Shown here: positions 23,837 to 32,021 of the stretch, piece after piece
Position numbering within the stretch: the stretch's first letter is position 1
How the letters are laid out: each line of letters starts with the position of its first letter
DNA from: JAISGQ01 sp045534445
Lineage (GTDB): Bacteria > Bacillota > Clostridia > Oscillospirales > Acutalibacteraceae
NCBI GenBank assembly: GCA_045534445.1
Contig: JAZSJQ010000010.1
Span: 1-64,000, forward strand
Direction of reading: 5' to 3'
Length of the DNA stretch: 64,000 bases
Notes under the pieces: model-generated
Told to the model about the DNA's origin: nothing
What the model saw: only the letters and a program-made list of their open reading frames with translations
Database searches by the model: none
Program-made: the position numbers and the translations under genes

Positions 23837-25621
23837 ATGCGTAAAATTATAGCTTTCACTTTTCTTATAATAACTGTTATGCTTTTCTCATCCTGCGAAA
23901 ACAGTACTGACGCAGACAGTACTGTCGCTGTATCCTTCTCGGAGCTTTCTGCGGATATAGGCACTCCTTCCTTCAGTGTTCCCGCAGGCCTTTACGATAA
24001 CGATTTCTCTCTTGAAATTTCAGGAGCTGAAGGCTTTGTTATCCGATATACCCTGGACGGAACAGAGCCCTCCGATACCTCTCCGGTATACGAGCAGCCT
24101 ATATTGATACAAGACAGAACCTCCGACAAAAATGATCTTTCAACTATAACAGGGATTTCCACCACTGAAGATTATGTCCCTAAGGTCAGAGTACCGAAAG
24201 GCACTGTTGTGCGCGCCGCTCTTTTCGACGGCAAGGGTCTCAGAGGCAAGAGCATAACCGCAACATATTTTGTCGGTCTTGATTACGGAGATGCGCTCGT
24301 TGTTTCTATCGTAACTGATCGAGACGGTCTTTTCAGTTATGAAAACGGTATTTTTATGCTTGGAAAGACCTTTGACGACTGGAAAAAAGAAGTCGGTTCC
24401 TCCTTCAGTCAATACGGAGACTGGGAGTATAAAGGTAATTTTTCCAACAAAGGCGACGAGTGGGAACGCGAAATAAATATTGAGTTTTTTGAAAACGGTC
24501 AGCTCCGTTACTCTCAGGTTGCGGGAATGCGTGTTGCCGGTGCTGCAACCCGTACCTACCGACAAAAAAGTCTCCGCATTACTGCTCGCAAGGAGTACGG
24601 TGAGAAAAACTTCAAATTCGAACTGCTTCCGGATAACAAAATGGACGGCTATCCCAAGAAGGCTGTAACCAAGTATCGCAGCTTTGTTCTTCGCAACGGC
24701 GGCAACGACGCTGATTACGCACGAATCCGCGACCCTTTCATTCAGTCTTCAGTTGCCGATTGCTCCTTTTCCACTCAGCAGACCCGCCCCGCGGTTGCAT
24801 TTATCAACGGTGAATACTGGGGTATATACACTGTCAATGAAGACTATAATGAAAGATATATTGAGGAAAACTTCGGCGTTGACAAGGACAACGTTGCAAT
24901 AATCAAAAAGGGAGAGCTTGAAGAAGGCGGCAATCCCCAGAATATAGACCTGTTCTATAATGTTAGATATTTTATCGCAGATAACGATATGTCTGATGAA
25001 GCCAATTATTCTGCCGCATGCGATATGCTTGACATGAGGGGTTTCGCCCAGTACTGCGCACTCCATCTGTATATCGGCAGCGAGGACGGTCCTTTTGAGG
25101 ACAATAACTGGAGAATGTGGAGATCAATAACCGTTTCAGATGCTCCCTATGAGGACGGAAAGCTCAGAATCATGCTTTACGACACCGAGTTTTCTTTGGG
25201 GCTTTACGAAAACGGAGGCGGCTATGATATAAACACCTTCGATAATCTTAAAGATAATTACACATTCTGCGGTTCCATGTTCAACTCCCTTATGAATAAC
25301 GAGCAGTTCCGTGATATGTTTATCGAAGAATTCCTTAAAATGCGAAATATAAGGTTTTCTCCTGACAACTCACAGAAGCTGCTCGATGAATACTATAATG
25401 ATTACAGGGGACTTATATCCGATCATTATGCGCGCTTCGGCAGTTTCGCCATGTCCACTTTTGATGACGAGGCTCAATTCTATGGCAGAATCAAGCACAT
25501 CAAGCGTTATATAGGCGGAAGATACTTGACTGCTCCCTATTTTCTGTGCGAATATCTCGGCATTGATCCTGAAATCTCAATAATTACCGCCCCTGACGGA
25601 AGCGTTTCCATTAATTACTGA
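23837..25621 (+). CDS. CotH-type kinase-fold lipoprotein with chitobiase-like domain
   Basis: The 594-residue protein starts with a lipoprotein signal (lipobox LFSSC, lipidated Cys20). A chitobiase/beta-hexosaminidase C-terminal-like beta domain follows (about 44-147: PSFSVPAGLYDNDF, YTLDGTEPS, RAALFDGKGLRG). The CotH domain spans about 150-580: SFVLRNGGND, ARIRDPFIQ, RPAVAFINGEYWGIY, DNNW and MLYDTEFSLG. Bacillus CotH is a spore-coat protein kinase; similar proteins sit in ruminococcal cellulosome loci. The lipid anchor argues for a cell-surface job rather than a coat role. No dockerin is visible. It is transcribed alone. Confidence 0.88.
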   Translation: MRKIIAFTFLIITVMLFSSCENSTDADSTVAVSFSELSADIGTPSFSVPAGLYDNDFSLEISGAEGFVIRYTLDGTEPSDTSPVYEQPILIQDRTSDKNDLSTITGISTTEDYVPKVRVPKGTVVRAALFDGKGLRGKSITATYFVGLDYGDALVVSIVTDRDGLFSYENGIFMLGKTFDDWKKEVGSSFSQYGDWEYKGNFSNKGDEWEREINIEFFENGQLRYSQVAGMRVAGAATRTYRQKSLRITARKEYGEKNFKFELLPDNKMDGYPKKAVTKYRSFVLRNGGNDADYARIRDPFIQSSVADCSFSTQQTRPAVAFINGEYWGIYTVNEDYNERYIEENFGVDKDNVAIIKKGELEEGGNPQNIDLFYNVRYFIADNDMSDEANYSAACDMLDMRGFAQYCALHLYIGSEDGPFEDNNWRMWRSITVSDAPYEDGKLRIMLYDTEFSLGLYENGGGYDINTFDNLKDNYTFCGSMFNSLMNNEQFRDMFIEEFLKMRNIRFSPDNSQKLLDEYYNDYRGLISDHYARFGSFAMSTFDDEAQFYGRIKHIKRYIGGRYLTAPYFLCEYLGIDPEISIITAPDGSVSINY

Positions 25622-25653
25622 AAAAAGCCCTGAGCCTTTCGGCTCAGGGCTTT
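25622..25653. terminator. Bidirectional terminator between cotH-like gene and hpf
   Basis: A 13-bp stem (AAAGCCCTGAGCC / GGCTCAGGGCTTT) with a four-base loop, A-rich on one side and T-rich on the other, sits between two convergent genes and can serve both. Confidence 0.92.
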
Positions 25654-25667
25654 GCAGTTATATTTGA

Positions 25668-26213
25668 CTACTTGTCCGCAGGCTGAAGGAGTCCGTAGCC
25701 TCCGTCCTTTCTTGCATAGACAACATTGATCTCATCTGTCTCATTGTTTCTGAACATAAAGAACTGGTGTCCGATAAGATTCATCTGAAGAATAGCTTCC
25801 TCGATATCCATGGGCTTAACAGGGATATTCTTGGTTTTGACAAGCTCATAATCTTCTTCTTCATCATCGCCAAGCTCAGCCTGAATCTCATACATAGGCT
25901 CAAAGTTCAGGTTCTGACCGCTCTTATTGCGTTTTTCAAGCTTAGTCTTATTTTTGCGAATCTGACCGCTGAGCTTCTCGACTGCAACATCAAGTGCTTC
26001 GTCAATATCCATTGAGGTATGTTCAACTCTATATATAAAGCCATTGCTTCTGATCGTCACTTCAACCTTGTAACTGTTTCTCTCATGGGTAACAGTTACG
26101 TTAGCATCGGCATCGTCCCCAAAATATCTGTCATATTTGGATAACTTCTTTTCTACTCTTTCCTTGTAGGAGTCTCTGAGATTTACTTTTCTTCCGAATA
26201 TCGTTGTTTTCAT
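25668..26213 (-). CDS. hpf: Ribosome hibernation promoting factor, long form
   Basis: Long HPF joins 70S ribosomes into inactive 100S dimers in stationary phase. The 181-residue protein has the N-terminal ribosome-binding domain (MKTTIFGRKVNLRDS; KLSKYDRYF) and the C-terminal dimerisation domain characteristic of the long form (AILQMNLIGHQFFMFRN, then VVYARKDGGYGLLQP). ATG at 26213 was chosen for AAAGGAGA upstream. It is a single-gene unit between terminators, facing the CotH-like gene. Confidence 0.95.
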   Translation of the reverse strand: MKTTIFGRKVNLRDSYKERVEKKLSKYDRYFGDDADANVTVTHERNSYKVEVTIRSNGFIYRVEHTSMDIDEALDVAVEKLSGQIRKNKTKLEKRNKSGQNLNFEPMYEIQAELGDDEEEDYELVKTKNIPVKPMDIEEAILQMNLIGHQFFMFRNNETDEINVVYARKDGGYGLLQPADK

Positions 26214-26271
26214 GGTTGTCTCTCCTTTCGGATTGTGGCTTGAAATAGTACTATGTACTGATTTCACTTAT

Positions 26272-26299
26272 ATTATAACATGATGTACAATTTTTTCAA
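26272..26299 (-). promoter_or_regulatory. Promoter of hpf
   Basis: TTGAAA (26294-26299) and TATAAT (26272-26277) on the minus strand are separated by 16 bases, about 60 bases upstream of the hpf ATG. I could not identify a stress-sigma signature. Confidence 0.6.
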
Positions 26300-26340
26300 T
26301 AGGTAAATTGTAAATTTTATATTTCTTGTTATAACAGCAA

Positions 26341-26369
26341 AAGAAAAAGCGGAGTATAAACTCCGCTTT
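26341..26369 (-). terminator. Intrinsic terminator after the yab cluster
   Basis: A 10-bp perfect stem (AAAGCGGAGT / ACTCCGCTTT) followed on the minus strand by TTTTTCTTTT lies just after the S1-domain gene and ends the spoVB-to-yabR cluster. Confidence 0.88.
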
Positions 26370-26372
26370 GAA

Positions 26373-26822
26373 TTATTTTCTGCGAGATGCATTACGAGTA
26401 GGTTGAGCAAAACGCTTCAGATCACTCATCTTTTCATCGCTGGTCTGCATAAACTTTGAAAGCATATCATCAAAGCTTACACTTTCAGAACCTGCAGATC
26501 GTGTACCCTTGCTGTAATCATTGCGATATCCGTTGTTATGATGAGGTCTCTGTGAATGGTGCTGGTCAGATCTGCCGCCGGCAGGCTGCTCAACAGCCTT
26601 CTTTATGGAAAGGCTGATCTTACCGTCATCGCCGATGGTGAGAACTCTAACCTTGACCTCCTGCCCTACTGACAGATGGTCGGTGATTTCTTTGACGTAA
26701 GTAGCTGCGACCTCAGAAATGTGTACCATTCCTGTCTTGCCGCCTTCAAGCTCAACAAAAGCACCAAACTTTGTAATACCTGTTACTTTACCGGTTAATA
26801 TTGAACCTACCTCGAACTGCAT
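26373..26822 (-). CDS. yabR: S1-domain RNA-binding protein, YabR-like
   Basis: One S1 domain fills residues 1-75 (VGSILTGKVTGITKFGAFVEL, then MVHISEVA and VKVRVL). A polar, basic tail rich in His, Arg and Ser, probably disordered, completes 149 residues. Bacillus YabR, at the same place after divIC, has this layout; it probably binds RNA or ribosomes, but its exact role is unknown. The Shine-Dalgarno candidate GAGGGGG is 14 bases from the ATG, which is rather distant. It is the last gene of the cluster. Confidence 0.88.
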   Translation of the reverse strand: MQFEVGSILTGKVTGITKFGAFVELEGGKTGMVHISEVAATYVKEITDHLSVGQEVKVRVLTIGDDGKISLSIKKAVEQPAGGRSDQHHSQRPHHNNGYRNDYSKGTRSAGSESVSFDDMLSKFMQTSDEKMSDLKRFAQPTRNASRRK

Positions 26823-26857
26823 AGAAAAAAATGTGCCCCCTCAAAATTATTAAATCA

Positions 26858-27166
26858 TCAGTTTCCGGATGAATTTATAAACACTCTTTCGCCAGGATAA
26901 ACCATATCGAGCTTTTCTCTTGCGACTCTTTCGATATACTCATCGTCGCTTTCTTCCAGCAGTGCCTTGAGTTCAGCATTCTGGTAAACCTGCTCATTAT
27001 ACTGTTCAACGAGTATATCATACTCTTCCTGCTTCTCATTAATAGACGCAAAGGACTGGAAAACTGCAATAAACATGATAATAAACATGATAGCTGCTGC
27101 CAGTAATCCGAGATTAAGCTTTGTGGGCTTAAACGACTTCAGCTTTTTCTTGATTGTCGACAGCAT
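26858..27166 (-). CDS. divIC: Septum formation initiator, DivIC/FtsB family
   Basis: This 102-residue bitopic protein has a basic cytoplasmic start, one membrane span at about 18-40 and an external coiled coil ending in the family motif EYIERVAREKLDMVYPGERVF. With FtsL and DivIB it signals to the septal peptidoglycan synthases. ATG at 27166 has GGAGG upstream; the longer frame would start inside yabQ. It follows yabQ as in Bacillus. Confidence 0.93.
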   Translation of the reverse strand: MLSTIKKKLKSFKPTKLNLGLLAAAIMFIIMFIAVFQSFASINEKQEEYDILVEQYNEQVYQNAELKALLEESDDEYIERVAREKLDMVYPGERVFINSSGN

Positions 27167-27231
27167 ACTATACCTCCGTCCTACTGTGGCTATTTTCGAT
27201 AAAATCATTGTATAACAAAAAACATACAATT

Positions 27232-27699
27232 TCAACACTTTTTATGTTTTTTTGTATTTTTTGTCATATGCGTTAATAATTCTGAGATTTTTTGACTAAT
27301 TAACATAAAAAATCTATTGAACACTCGGGATATCGGGGATATCAAGTACCTTTTTATCAGCTCTGCGGCACGTTTTATCAGTAATATGACTATGTTTACC
27401 ATAAACATCACTGCATTACCGATAGTAAAAAAATAAAGAAACCATGACAGCAGCACTGCAGCTATAAAATATATACGGATATATCCGCCGTTTACAGCTA
27501 TACTCACAAAGAATACCATTACCGCAGATGTAAGCCAGAAAAACAGATCCTGAATCACTACTGCCGTTTTTCCGAAATGTATGACGATCCTTATTGTCCT
27601 GAACAGATCATAATAAAGTCCCATTGCAAAGCCTGCCGCAATGGCGTAAATAAGAACCGACATCTGCTGTGTTACAGTTACACCAAGCTCTCCGTTCAT
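27232..27699 (-). CDS. yabQ: Spore cortex protein YabQ
   Basis: YabQ is a polytopic membrane protein needed for cortex formation in Bacillus. This 155-residue version has four or so membrane spans and the family signatures GFAMGLYYDLFR and DLFFWLTSAV near the N-terminus. The C-terminal part is basic. The ATG overlaps the yabP stop as ATGA, so the two are translationally coupled. Its presence suggests the lineage can, or recently could, make endospores. Confidence 0.92.
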   Translation of the reverse strand: MNGELGVTVTQQMSVLIYAIAAGFAMGLYYDLFRTIRIVIHFGKTAVVIQDLFFWLTSAVMVFFVSIAVNGGYIRIYFIAAVLLSWFLYFFTIGNAVMFMVNIVILLIKRAAELIKRYLISPISRVFNRFFMLISQKISELLTHMTKNTKKHKKC

Positions 27700-27974
27700 G
27701 AAAACAGCTTTTTAAGAAAACCCTTTGCTTCAGGCTTTCTGTCTGAATATATAAACTCGTTGATCTTCCCGGTTACAACCATATCTCCCGTTTCTCTGTT
27801 AAGGCTTTCAATATTCAGCATCTCGCCTCTTACCGTAAGCTCTCCCAGCGCAGTTACGAGTTCCAGCTCCAGCTCATCAAAGCTCACCACATCCTCAACA
27901 CCTGAAAGCATAATTCTTTCTCTGCCTTCAATTATTGCATTATGGGTATTCTTGCGGCCGATCTCATTATTCAT
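27696..27974 (-). CDS. yabP: Sporulation protein YabP
   Basis: This 92-residue protein matches the YabP/YqfC family (HNAIIEGRERIMLSGVEDVVSFDE, then LTVRGEMLNIESLN and GKINEFIYS). In Bacillus it is made in the mother cell, needed with YabQ for sporulation, and under SigE. The ATG at 27974 has GGAGGT upstream and is preferred to the long-frame start at 28037. It lies between rqcP and yabQ in the standard order. Confidence 0.92.
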   Translation of the reverse strand: MNNEIGRKNTHNAIIEGRERIMLSGVEDVVSFDELELELVTALGELTVRGEMLNIESLNRETGDMVVTGKINEFIYSDRKPEAKGFLKKLFS

Positions 27975-28043
27975 GTCAGCACCTCCTGCAACACTGTCTA
28001 TGAATTTATATGCTGCAGCAGGTGTCGATATTCTCAATTCTTT

Positions 28044-28286
28044 TTATTCGACTGCAATATACATTGAACTTGCAGTTTCCTTTGTTGCATATTCATTCAC
28101 CGAAAGAACCCTTACCTTTATTGCATGGGGGCCGAGAGTCAGCTCAATTATATCATCCACCTTCACATCGTATGATGCTCTGGCAATCTTGCCGTTTACA
28201 ACTACTCTCCCTGCATCGCAGGCTTCATTCGCAAGAGTTCTTCTTTTGATTATTCTGGAAACCTTCAGATATTTATCAAGTCTCAT
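28044..28286 (-). CDS. rqcP: RqcP (YabO), S4-domain quality-control factor
   Basis: This 80-residue protein is almost entirely an S4 domain (MRLDKYLKVSRIIKRRTLANE, then AGRVVVNGKIARAS). In Bacillus, RqcP works with RqcH on stalled 50S subunits to add C-terminal alanine tails. A GAGG site precedes the ATG. It lies in the conserved yab cluster between mazG/hup and yabP; a hairpin after hup may lower its expression from the upstream promoter. Confidence 0.93.
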   Translation of the reverse strand: MRLDKYLKVSRIIKRRTLANEACDAGRVVVNGKIARASYDVKVDDIIELTLGPHAIKVRVLSVNEYATKETASSMYIAVE

Positions 28287-28308
28287 AATATACCTCTTTC
28301 AAGAATAA

Positions 28309-28329
28309 GAGCCGGCTTACAGCCGGCTC
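28309..28329 (-). terminator. GC-rich hairpin between hup and rqcP
   Basis: GAGCCGGC and GCCGGCTC form an 8-bp perfect stem just after hup. The following sequence is only moderately T-rich, so it may attenuate or stabilise the hup message rather than stop all transcription. Confidence 0.6.
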
Positions 28330-28345
28330 AGATCAAATCATAAAC

Positions 28346-28621
28346 TTATTTGGAAACAGCATCCTTGAACTGCTTGCCAGCCTTGAATACGGGAAGCTTG
28401 GAAGCAGGGATAACGATGTTTTCCTTGGTTCTGGGATTTCTGCCGGTTCTCTCCTTGCGATCACGTACTTCGAAAGTACCGAAGTTAACGAGCTGTACCT
28501 TGTCACCAGCTGCTACTGCGTCCATGATTGCGTCGATGGTTGCGCTTACAGCCTTGTCTGCATCCTTCTTAGAAATGCCAGCTTTTTCAGCAACAGCTGC
28601 GATAAGTTCTGTCTTGTTCAT
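28346..28621 (-). CDS. hup: HU family DNA-binding protein
   Basis: HU is the small dimeric nucleoid protein that bends DNA without strong sequence preference. This 91-residue protein has the complete fold: MNKTELIAAVAEKAGISKKDA, then GTFEVRDRKERTGRNPRTKENI on the DNA-binding arm with its Pro. GGAGG precedes the ATG. In Bacillus hbs lies elsewhere, but hup between mazG and rqcP is a common clostridial arrangement. Strong expression independent of the cluster is likely. Confidence 0.96.
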   Translation of the reverse strand: MNKTELIAAVAEKAGISKKDADKAVSATIDAIMDAVAAGDKVQLVNFGTFEVRDRKERTGRNPRTKENIVIPASKLPVFKAGKQFKDAVSK

Positions 28622-28675
28622 TGATTATACCTCCAGTTAATTTATAATCCAACAGATCCTGAATCTGTTTGAATC

Positions 28676-29464
28676 CTACTTCTTTGCTCTGTTCCACAGA
28701 GCGTCCAATTCTTCAGGCGTTGCATCGGGGAGATTTACGCCTTCTTCAATTGCGATCCTTTCACATTCGGCAAAACGGGATACAAATTTATCGATCGCTG
28801 CCGAAAGAGTCAGCTCCGGATCGGTATCCGTAAACCTTGTTACATTGACTACCGTAAAAAGCAGATCGCCGATTTCTTCCGAAATCATGTCCTTGCTCCC
28901 GGAAGCTATAGCCTGACGCAGTTCGTCAAGCTCTTCCTGTGTTTTATCAAGTACACCGTCAACAGATGCCCAGTCGTATCCTGCTTTCGATGCTCTTTTC
29001 TGCACCTTTTTCGCTCTCATAAGTGCAGGGAATGCTCTGGGGACGCTGAGAAGAGTATCCGTATATGTGGTCTGGTTCTTTGTTTCCATCTTGATTGCAT
29101 CCCAGTTATTGAGAACCTGCTCAGAGGTTTCAGCAACAACATCACCAAACACATGAGGATGACGAACTATAAGCTTCTTACATATGCCGTCCGCTACATC
29201 GTCAAAATTGAAATCTCCGTCTTCTTCGGATATACGGGAATGGAACATTACCTGAAGAAGCAGATCTCCCAGCTCCTCGCACAGGTTTTCCTTATCACCC
29301 GTTTCAATGGCATCAAGGGTCTCATAAGCTTCCTCAAGAAGATCATTGCGTATTGAAGAGTGATCCTGCTCCCTGTCCCACGGACATCCGTTTTCAGAAC
29401 GGAGCAGTTTCATTATCTCTCTCAGATCTTCTACCGAATATTTTTCTTTAAATGAGAACTCCAT
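28676..29464 (-). CDS. mazG: Nucleoside triphosphate pyrophosphohydrolase MazG
   Basis: MazG hydrolyses (d)NTPs to monophosphates and pyrophosphate and clears damaged or stress nucleotides. This 262-residue protein has two MazG domains: the first carries CPWDREQDHSS and EEAYETLDAIE, LCEELGDLLLQVMFHSRI; the second carries EELDELRQAI and EEIGDLLFTVVNVTR. The acidic metal ligands are all visible. It lacks the N-terminal methylase-like domain of Bacillus YabN. It follows spoVB and precedes hup. Confidence 0.95.
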   Translation of the reverse strand: MEFSFKEKYSVEDLREIMKLLRSENGCPWDREQDHSSIRNDLLEEAYETLDAIETGDKENLCEELGDLLLQVMFHSRISEEDGDFNFDDVADGICKKLIVRHPHVFGDVVAETSEQVLNNWDAIKMETKNQTTYTDTLLSVPRAFPALMRAKKVQKRASKAGYDWASVDGVLDKTQEELDELRQAIASGSKDMISEEIGDLLFTVVNVTRFTDTDPELTLSAAIDKFVSRFAECERIAIEEGVNLPDATPEELDALWNRAKK

Positions 29465-29529
29465 AAAACGCCTCGTTCCATCTTATAAAATAACTCGTTT
29501 GGAAACCCAAAACCAACGCCTTTATGATT

Positions 29530-31428
29530 TTAACCTATCCAGTTGCGTTTTTCAAGTATTTTCGCGATTTTTTCGCCTTTTGGAAGCATTAAAACATCAT
29601 CTTTTGTAAGAACTCTGAGCAAAATGATGCTTACAGCGTAAATAAGTACTGCAACTCCGATTGCAAGCACTGTTGCAAGCCTTCCGCTTATAAACATATT
29701 GAAAAGCTCATATGCTCCTCTTGCGCCTGCTGCACAGATAATTCCCGCTATCAAAGGTTTCACAAATGTTCCCATGACATTAAATTTCATTGTAGTTCTT
29801 CTGCAGAGGATAATTATACTTGCAGCAACAATGAACATATAGCAGCAGAGAGATCCGATGGGAGCACCCTTTATATTGATATCCTGAATACCTACAAGAG
29901 TGTAATTAAGCACGATCTTTATGGTACAACCGATAAGCATAAGCTTAACGGGTACTGTCTGTTTGCCGACTGCCTGAAGCATACTGTTGAGAGGAGTAAC
30001 AAGTGTGCCGAAAAGAACCATTACACCAAGTGCCATGAGCATGGGCTCTGCAATTATTGCACCCGCCTTGCCCGCGTAAAGAAGCTGAAGAATAGGACCT
30101 GCCAGTGCAACTATGCCGAGTCCCGCAGGAATGCCTATGAGTATTACTATACGGACAACGGAGTTTATGCCGCTCTTGACGCTTTCAAGATTCTTTGTTG
30201 CCCATGCGCCTGCAATTGCAGGAAGCGCACTGATTCCAAGTGCCTGAGTTATATAAGGAACAAGATTATAAAGATTAAGTGCATAACCGTAGCTTCCCCA
30301 AAGTGCGTTAGGAAGATCCTCAAGCATACTTGAATAATCAAACAGAGCCTTTTCTCCGCCTGTAACAGAATCCGTGACAGTACCGCAAAGCGTTTTATAA
30401 TACTCATTGAGCGCCGGCAGATCAAGAGATGCAAGTCTGTTATTGATCGTCAGAGAGTCGATAAGCTGTGTGATATTGAGAACCAATGTACCGAGCGCTA
30501 TGGGAAGTCCTATCTGAACAAATGCCTTGAGTATGGCATTTGTGCTTTCAGCCTTGGGAGAAATGCGTATCTCTCTGTCAGTAACAACATCGGGCTTAAT
30601 TTTATGTCTGATAACAAAATAGATGCATGATGCCATTGAACCAAGGGTTATGCCAAGTACAGCGCCTGCTGCCGCAAACATATAGCAGACAAGCTTTGCA
30701 TCCTCCTCGCTTGACACCGTCTGTCCGAGTATGGATACAGATATATTGCCCGCATCAGTGCCGCTTACAAAATCAGCACCAAAAGCCGCCTTCGCTTCAT
30801 TTATCTGAGCATTGCCTATACCCATGATCGCAAGAGCGAATCCAAGACCGAGGAAAAGCTTTCCGAAAGCTTCAATAACCTGAGAAATTGCTGTGGGATA
30901 CATATTTCTTGTACCCTCGTAATATCCTCTGTAGGAACCCTGTATACAGCAGAAAAGAACCGAGGGGCACATTGCAAGAATTGCATATATGGACTTGGGA
31001 TTTACGAACTTGATGTAAATGAACGAGGCAAGCACCATTACGACAGTGCCTACAAGTCCCGTAACAAGGAACATACGGCGTGCAACCTGATGTATCTTTT
31101 TCACATTGCGATATTGCCTCAGTGCTATATTCTCCGCGATCTGCCTCGAAAGTGCAGACGCAAAGCCCGATGCTGCAAGAGTGTAGATAGGCACATAGAG
31201 CGAGTAGGCATTATTGAAATAGCCCATGCCGTCTTCACCGATTATGTTTGCAAGAGGTATTTTGAATACAGCACCGATTATCTTAACTATGATGGTTGCA
31301 ACAGTAAGTATGATCGCACCCTTTACAAGGGACTGACCTCTGTTGTCCTCGCCGCTGGCGCGCCTCTGCTGAGCTATCGCAGCGGCAACCGCTCGCCGCT
31401 GATTATTCTTCTTGGTTCTTTCTGACAC
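29530..31428 (-). CDS. spoVB: SpoVB/MurJ-type polysaccharide flippase family protein
   Basis: This is a 632-residue MOP-superfamily membrane protein with about 14 spans, beginning after a 35-residue basic cytoplasmic tail (KGAIILTVATIIVKIIGAVFKIPLANIIGEDGMGYF). Position before mazG-rqcP-yabP matches Bacillus yabM, a paralogue of spoVB; relatives flip lipid-linked sugars. It is about 100 residues longer than usual, with inserted loops near residues 205-245 and 325-375. Translation starts at GTG 31428 with GGGAG upstream. Whether it serves cortex or another polymer cannot be told. Confidence 0.85.
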   Translation of the reverse strand: MSERTKKNNQRRAVAAAIAQQRRASGEDNRGQSLVKGAIILTVATIIVKIIGAVFKIPLANIIGEDGMGYFNNAYSLYVPIYTLAASGFASALSRQIAENIALRQYRNVKKIHQVARRMFLVTGLVGTVVMVLASFIYIKFVNPKSIYAILAMCPSVLFCCIQGSYRGYYEGTRNMYPTAISQVIEAFGKLFLGLGFALAIMGIGNAQINEAKAAFGADFVSGTDAGNISVSILGQTVSSEEDAKLVCYMFAAAGAVLGITLGSMASCIYFVIRHKIKPDVVTDREIRISPKAESTNAILKAFVQIGLPIALGTLVLNITQLIDSLTINNRLASLDLPALNEYYKTLCGTVTDSVTGGEKALFDYSSMLEDLPNALWGSYGYALNLYNLVPYITQALGISALPAIAGAWATKNLESVKSGINSVVRIVILIGIPAGLGIVALAGPILQLLYAGKAGAIIAEPMLMALGVMVLFGTLVTPLNSMLQAVGKQTVPVKLMLIGCTIKIVLNYTLVGIQDINIKGAPIGSLCCYMFIVAASIIILCRRTTMKFNVMGTFVKPLIAGIICAAGARGAYELFNMFISGRLATVLAIGVAVLIYAVSIILLRVLTKDDVLMLPKGEKIAKILEKRNWIG

Positions 31429-31506
31429 TTGTCATACACTCCCTGTAACAATCTTGATAAGCAATATATATTATATCAGCTTTTATTTATTCCGAAACAC
31501 ACAAGC

Positions 31507-31530
31507 AAGGGGACTTCTGTAAGTCCCCTT
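31507..31530 (-). terminator. Hairpin after the zinc-ribbon gene
   Basis: AAGGGGACTT and AAGTCCCCTT form a 10-bp perfect stem just downstream of the zinc-ribbon gene and upstream of spoVB. The trailing region is T-rich but interrupted. Confidence 0.7.
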
Positions 31531-31535
31531 CCTTA

Positions 31536-31922
31536 TTAATTAGCTTTGATTCTTTTTTTGTCATCCATGCGTTTTCCGCAGCGATTGCAGTAAATTGCAT
31601 CCTTTGAGTTTACCGCGCTGCAGCTCTGGCATCTGCGTCTCTTCATGGCTGTTGCTATTTTCTCGTTGATCTCATCAAGACTTCTGTATGCGGAACTGAT
31701 GTTTGCCACACATTCATCTATCATGTCTCCTGCGTCCACCGCATCCGTTTTTGAATCATATACAAGCCGACCCAAAGCTTCATACTTTTTATTGATATCA
31801 CCCGTAAGCTCTGCAGCTTTAAGGCGAAGTCTTGATAATTCTATTATTTCTTTTGAAGTTTTTGTAACTGTATCGGCTGCTGTTTTTGTTCCGTTAACAA
31901 CACAATCAAGTATATCCACCAT
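31536..31922 (-). CDS. Small coiled-coil protein with C-terminal zinc ribbon
   Basis: I do not recognise a named family. The 128-residue protein has an N-terminal helical region (about 1-95) that looks coiled-coil, followed by a zinc ribbon with CQSC and CNRCGKRM near residues 100-122, and a basic end. It is transcribed alone with a promoter and a hairpin. Similar short proteins are common in Clostridia and usually uncharacterised. Unlike the four zinc-ribbon proteins at 56.6-62.8 kb it has the ribbon at the C-terminus and no membrane span. ATG at 31922 has AGGGAG upstream. Confidence 0.75.
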   Translation of the reverse strand: MVDILDCVVNGTKTAADTVTKTSKEIIELSRLRLKAAELTGDINKKYEALGRLVYDSKTDAVDAGDMIDECVANISSAYRSLDEINEKIATAMKRRRCQSCSAVNSKDAIYCNRCGKRMDDKKRIKAN

Positions 31923-31945
31923 ACTGTCTCCCTTCAATTTTGTTT

Positions 31946-31975
31946 ATTATAACACCTAAAGTCGCATAAAATCAA
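31946..31975 (-). promoter_or_regulatory. Promoter of the small zinc-ribbon gene
   Basis: AATCAA on the plus strand (31970-31975) gives TTGATT on the minus strand, 18 bases from TATAAT (31946-31951), just upstream of the chosen ATG. Confidence 0.6.
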
Positions 31976-32021
31976 CATTTTTAATAATGTTATGAATAAT
32001 CGCTCAAATATTTACTGTTTT

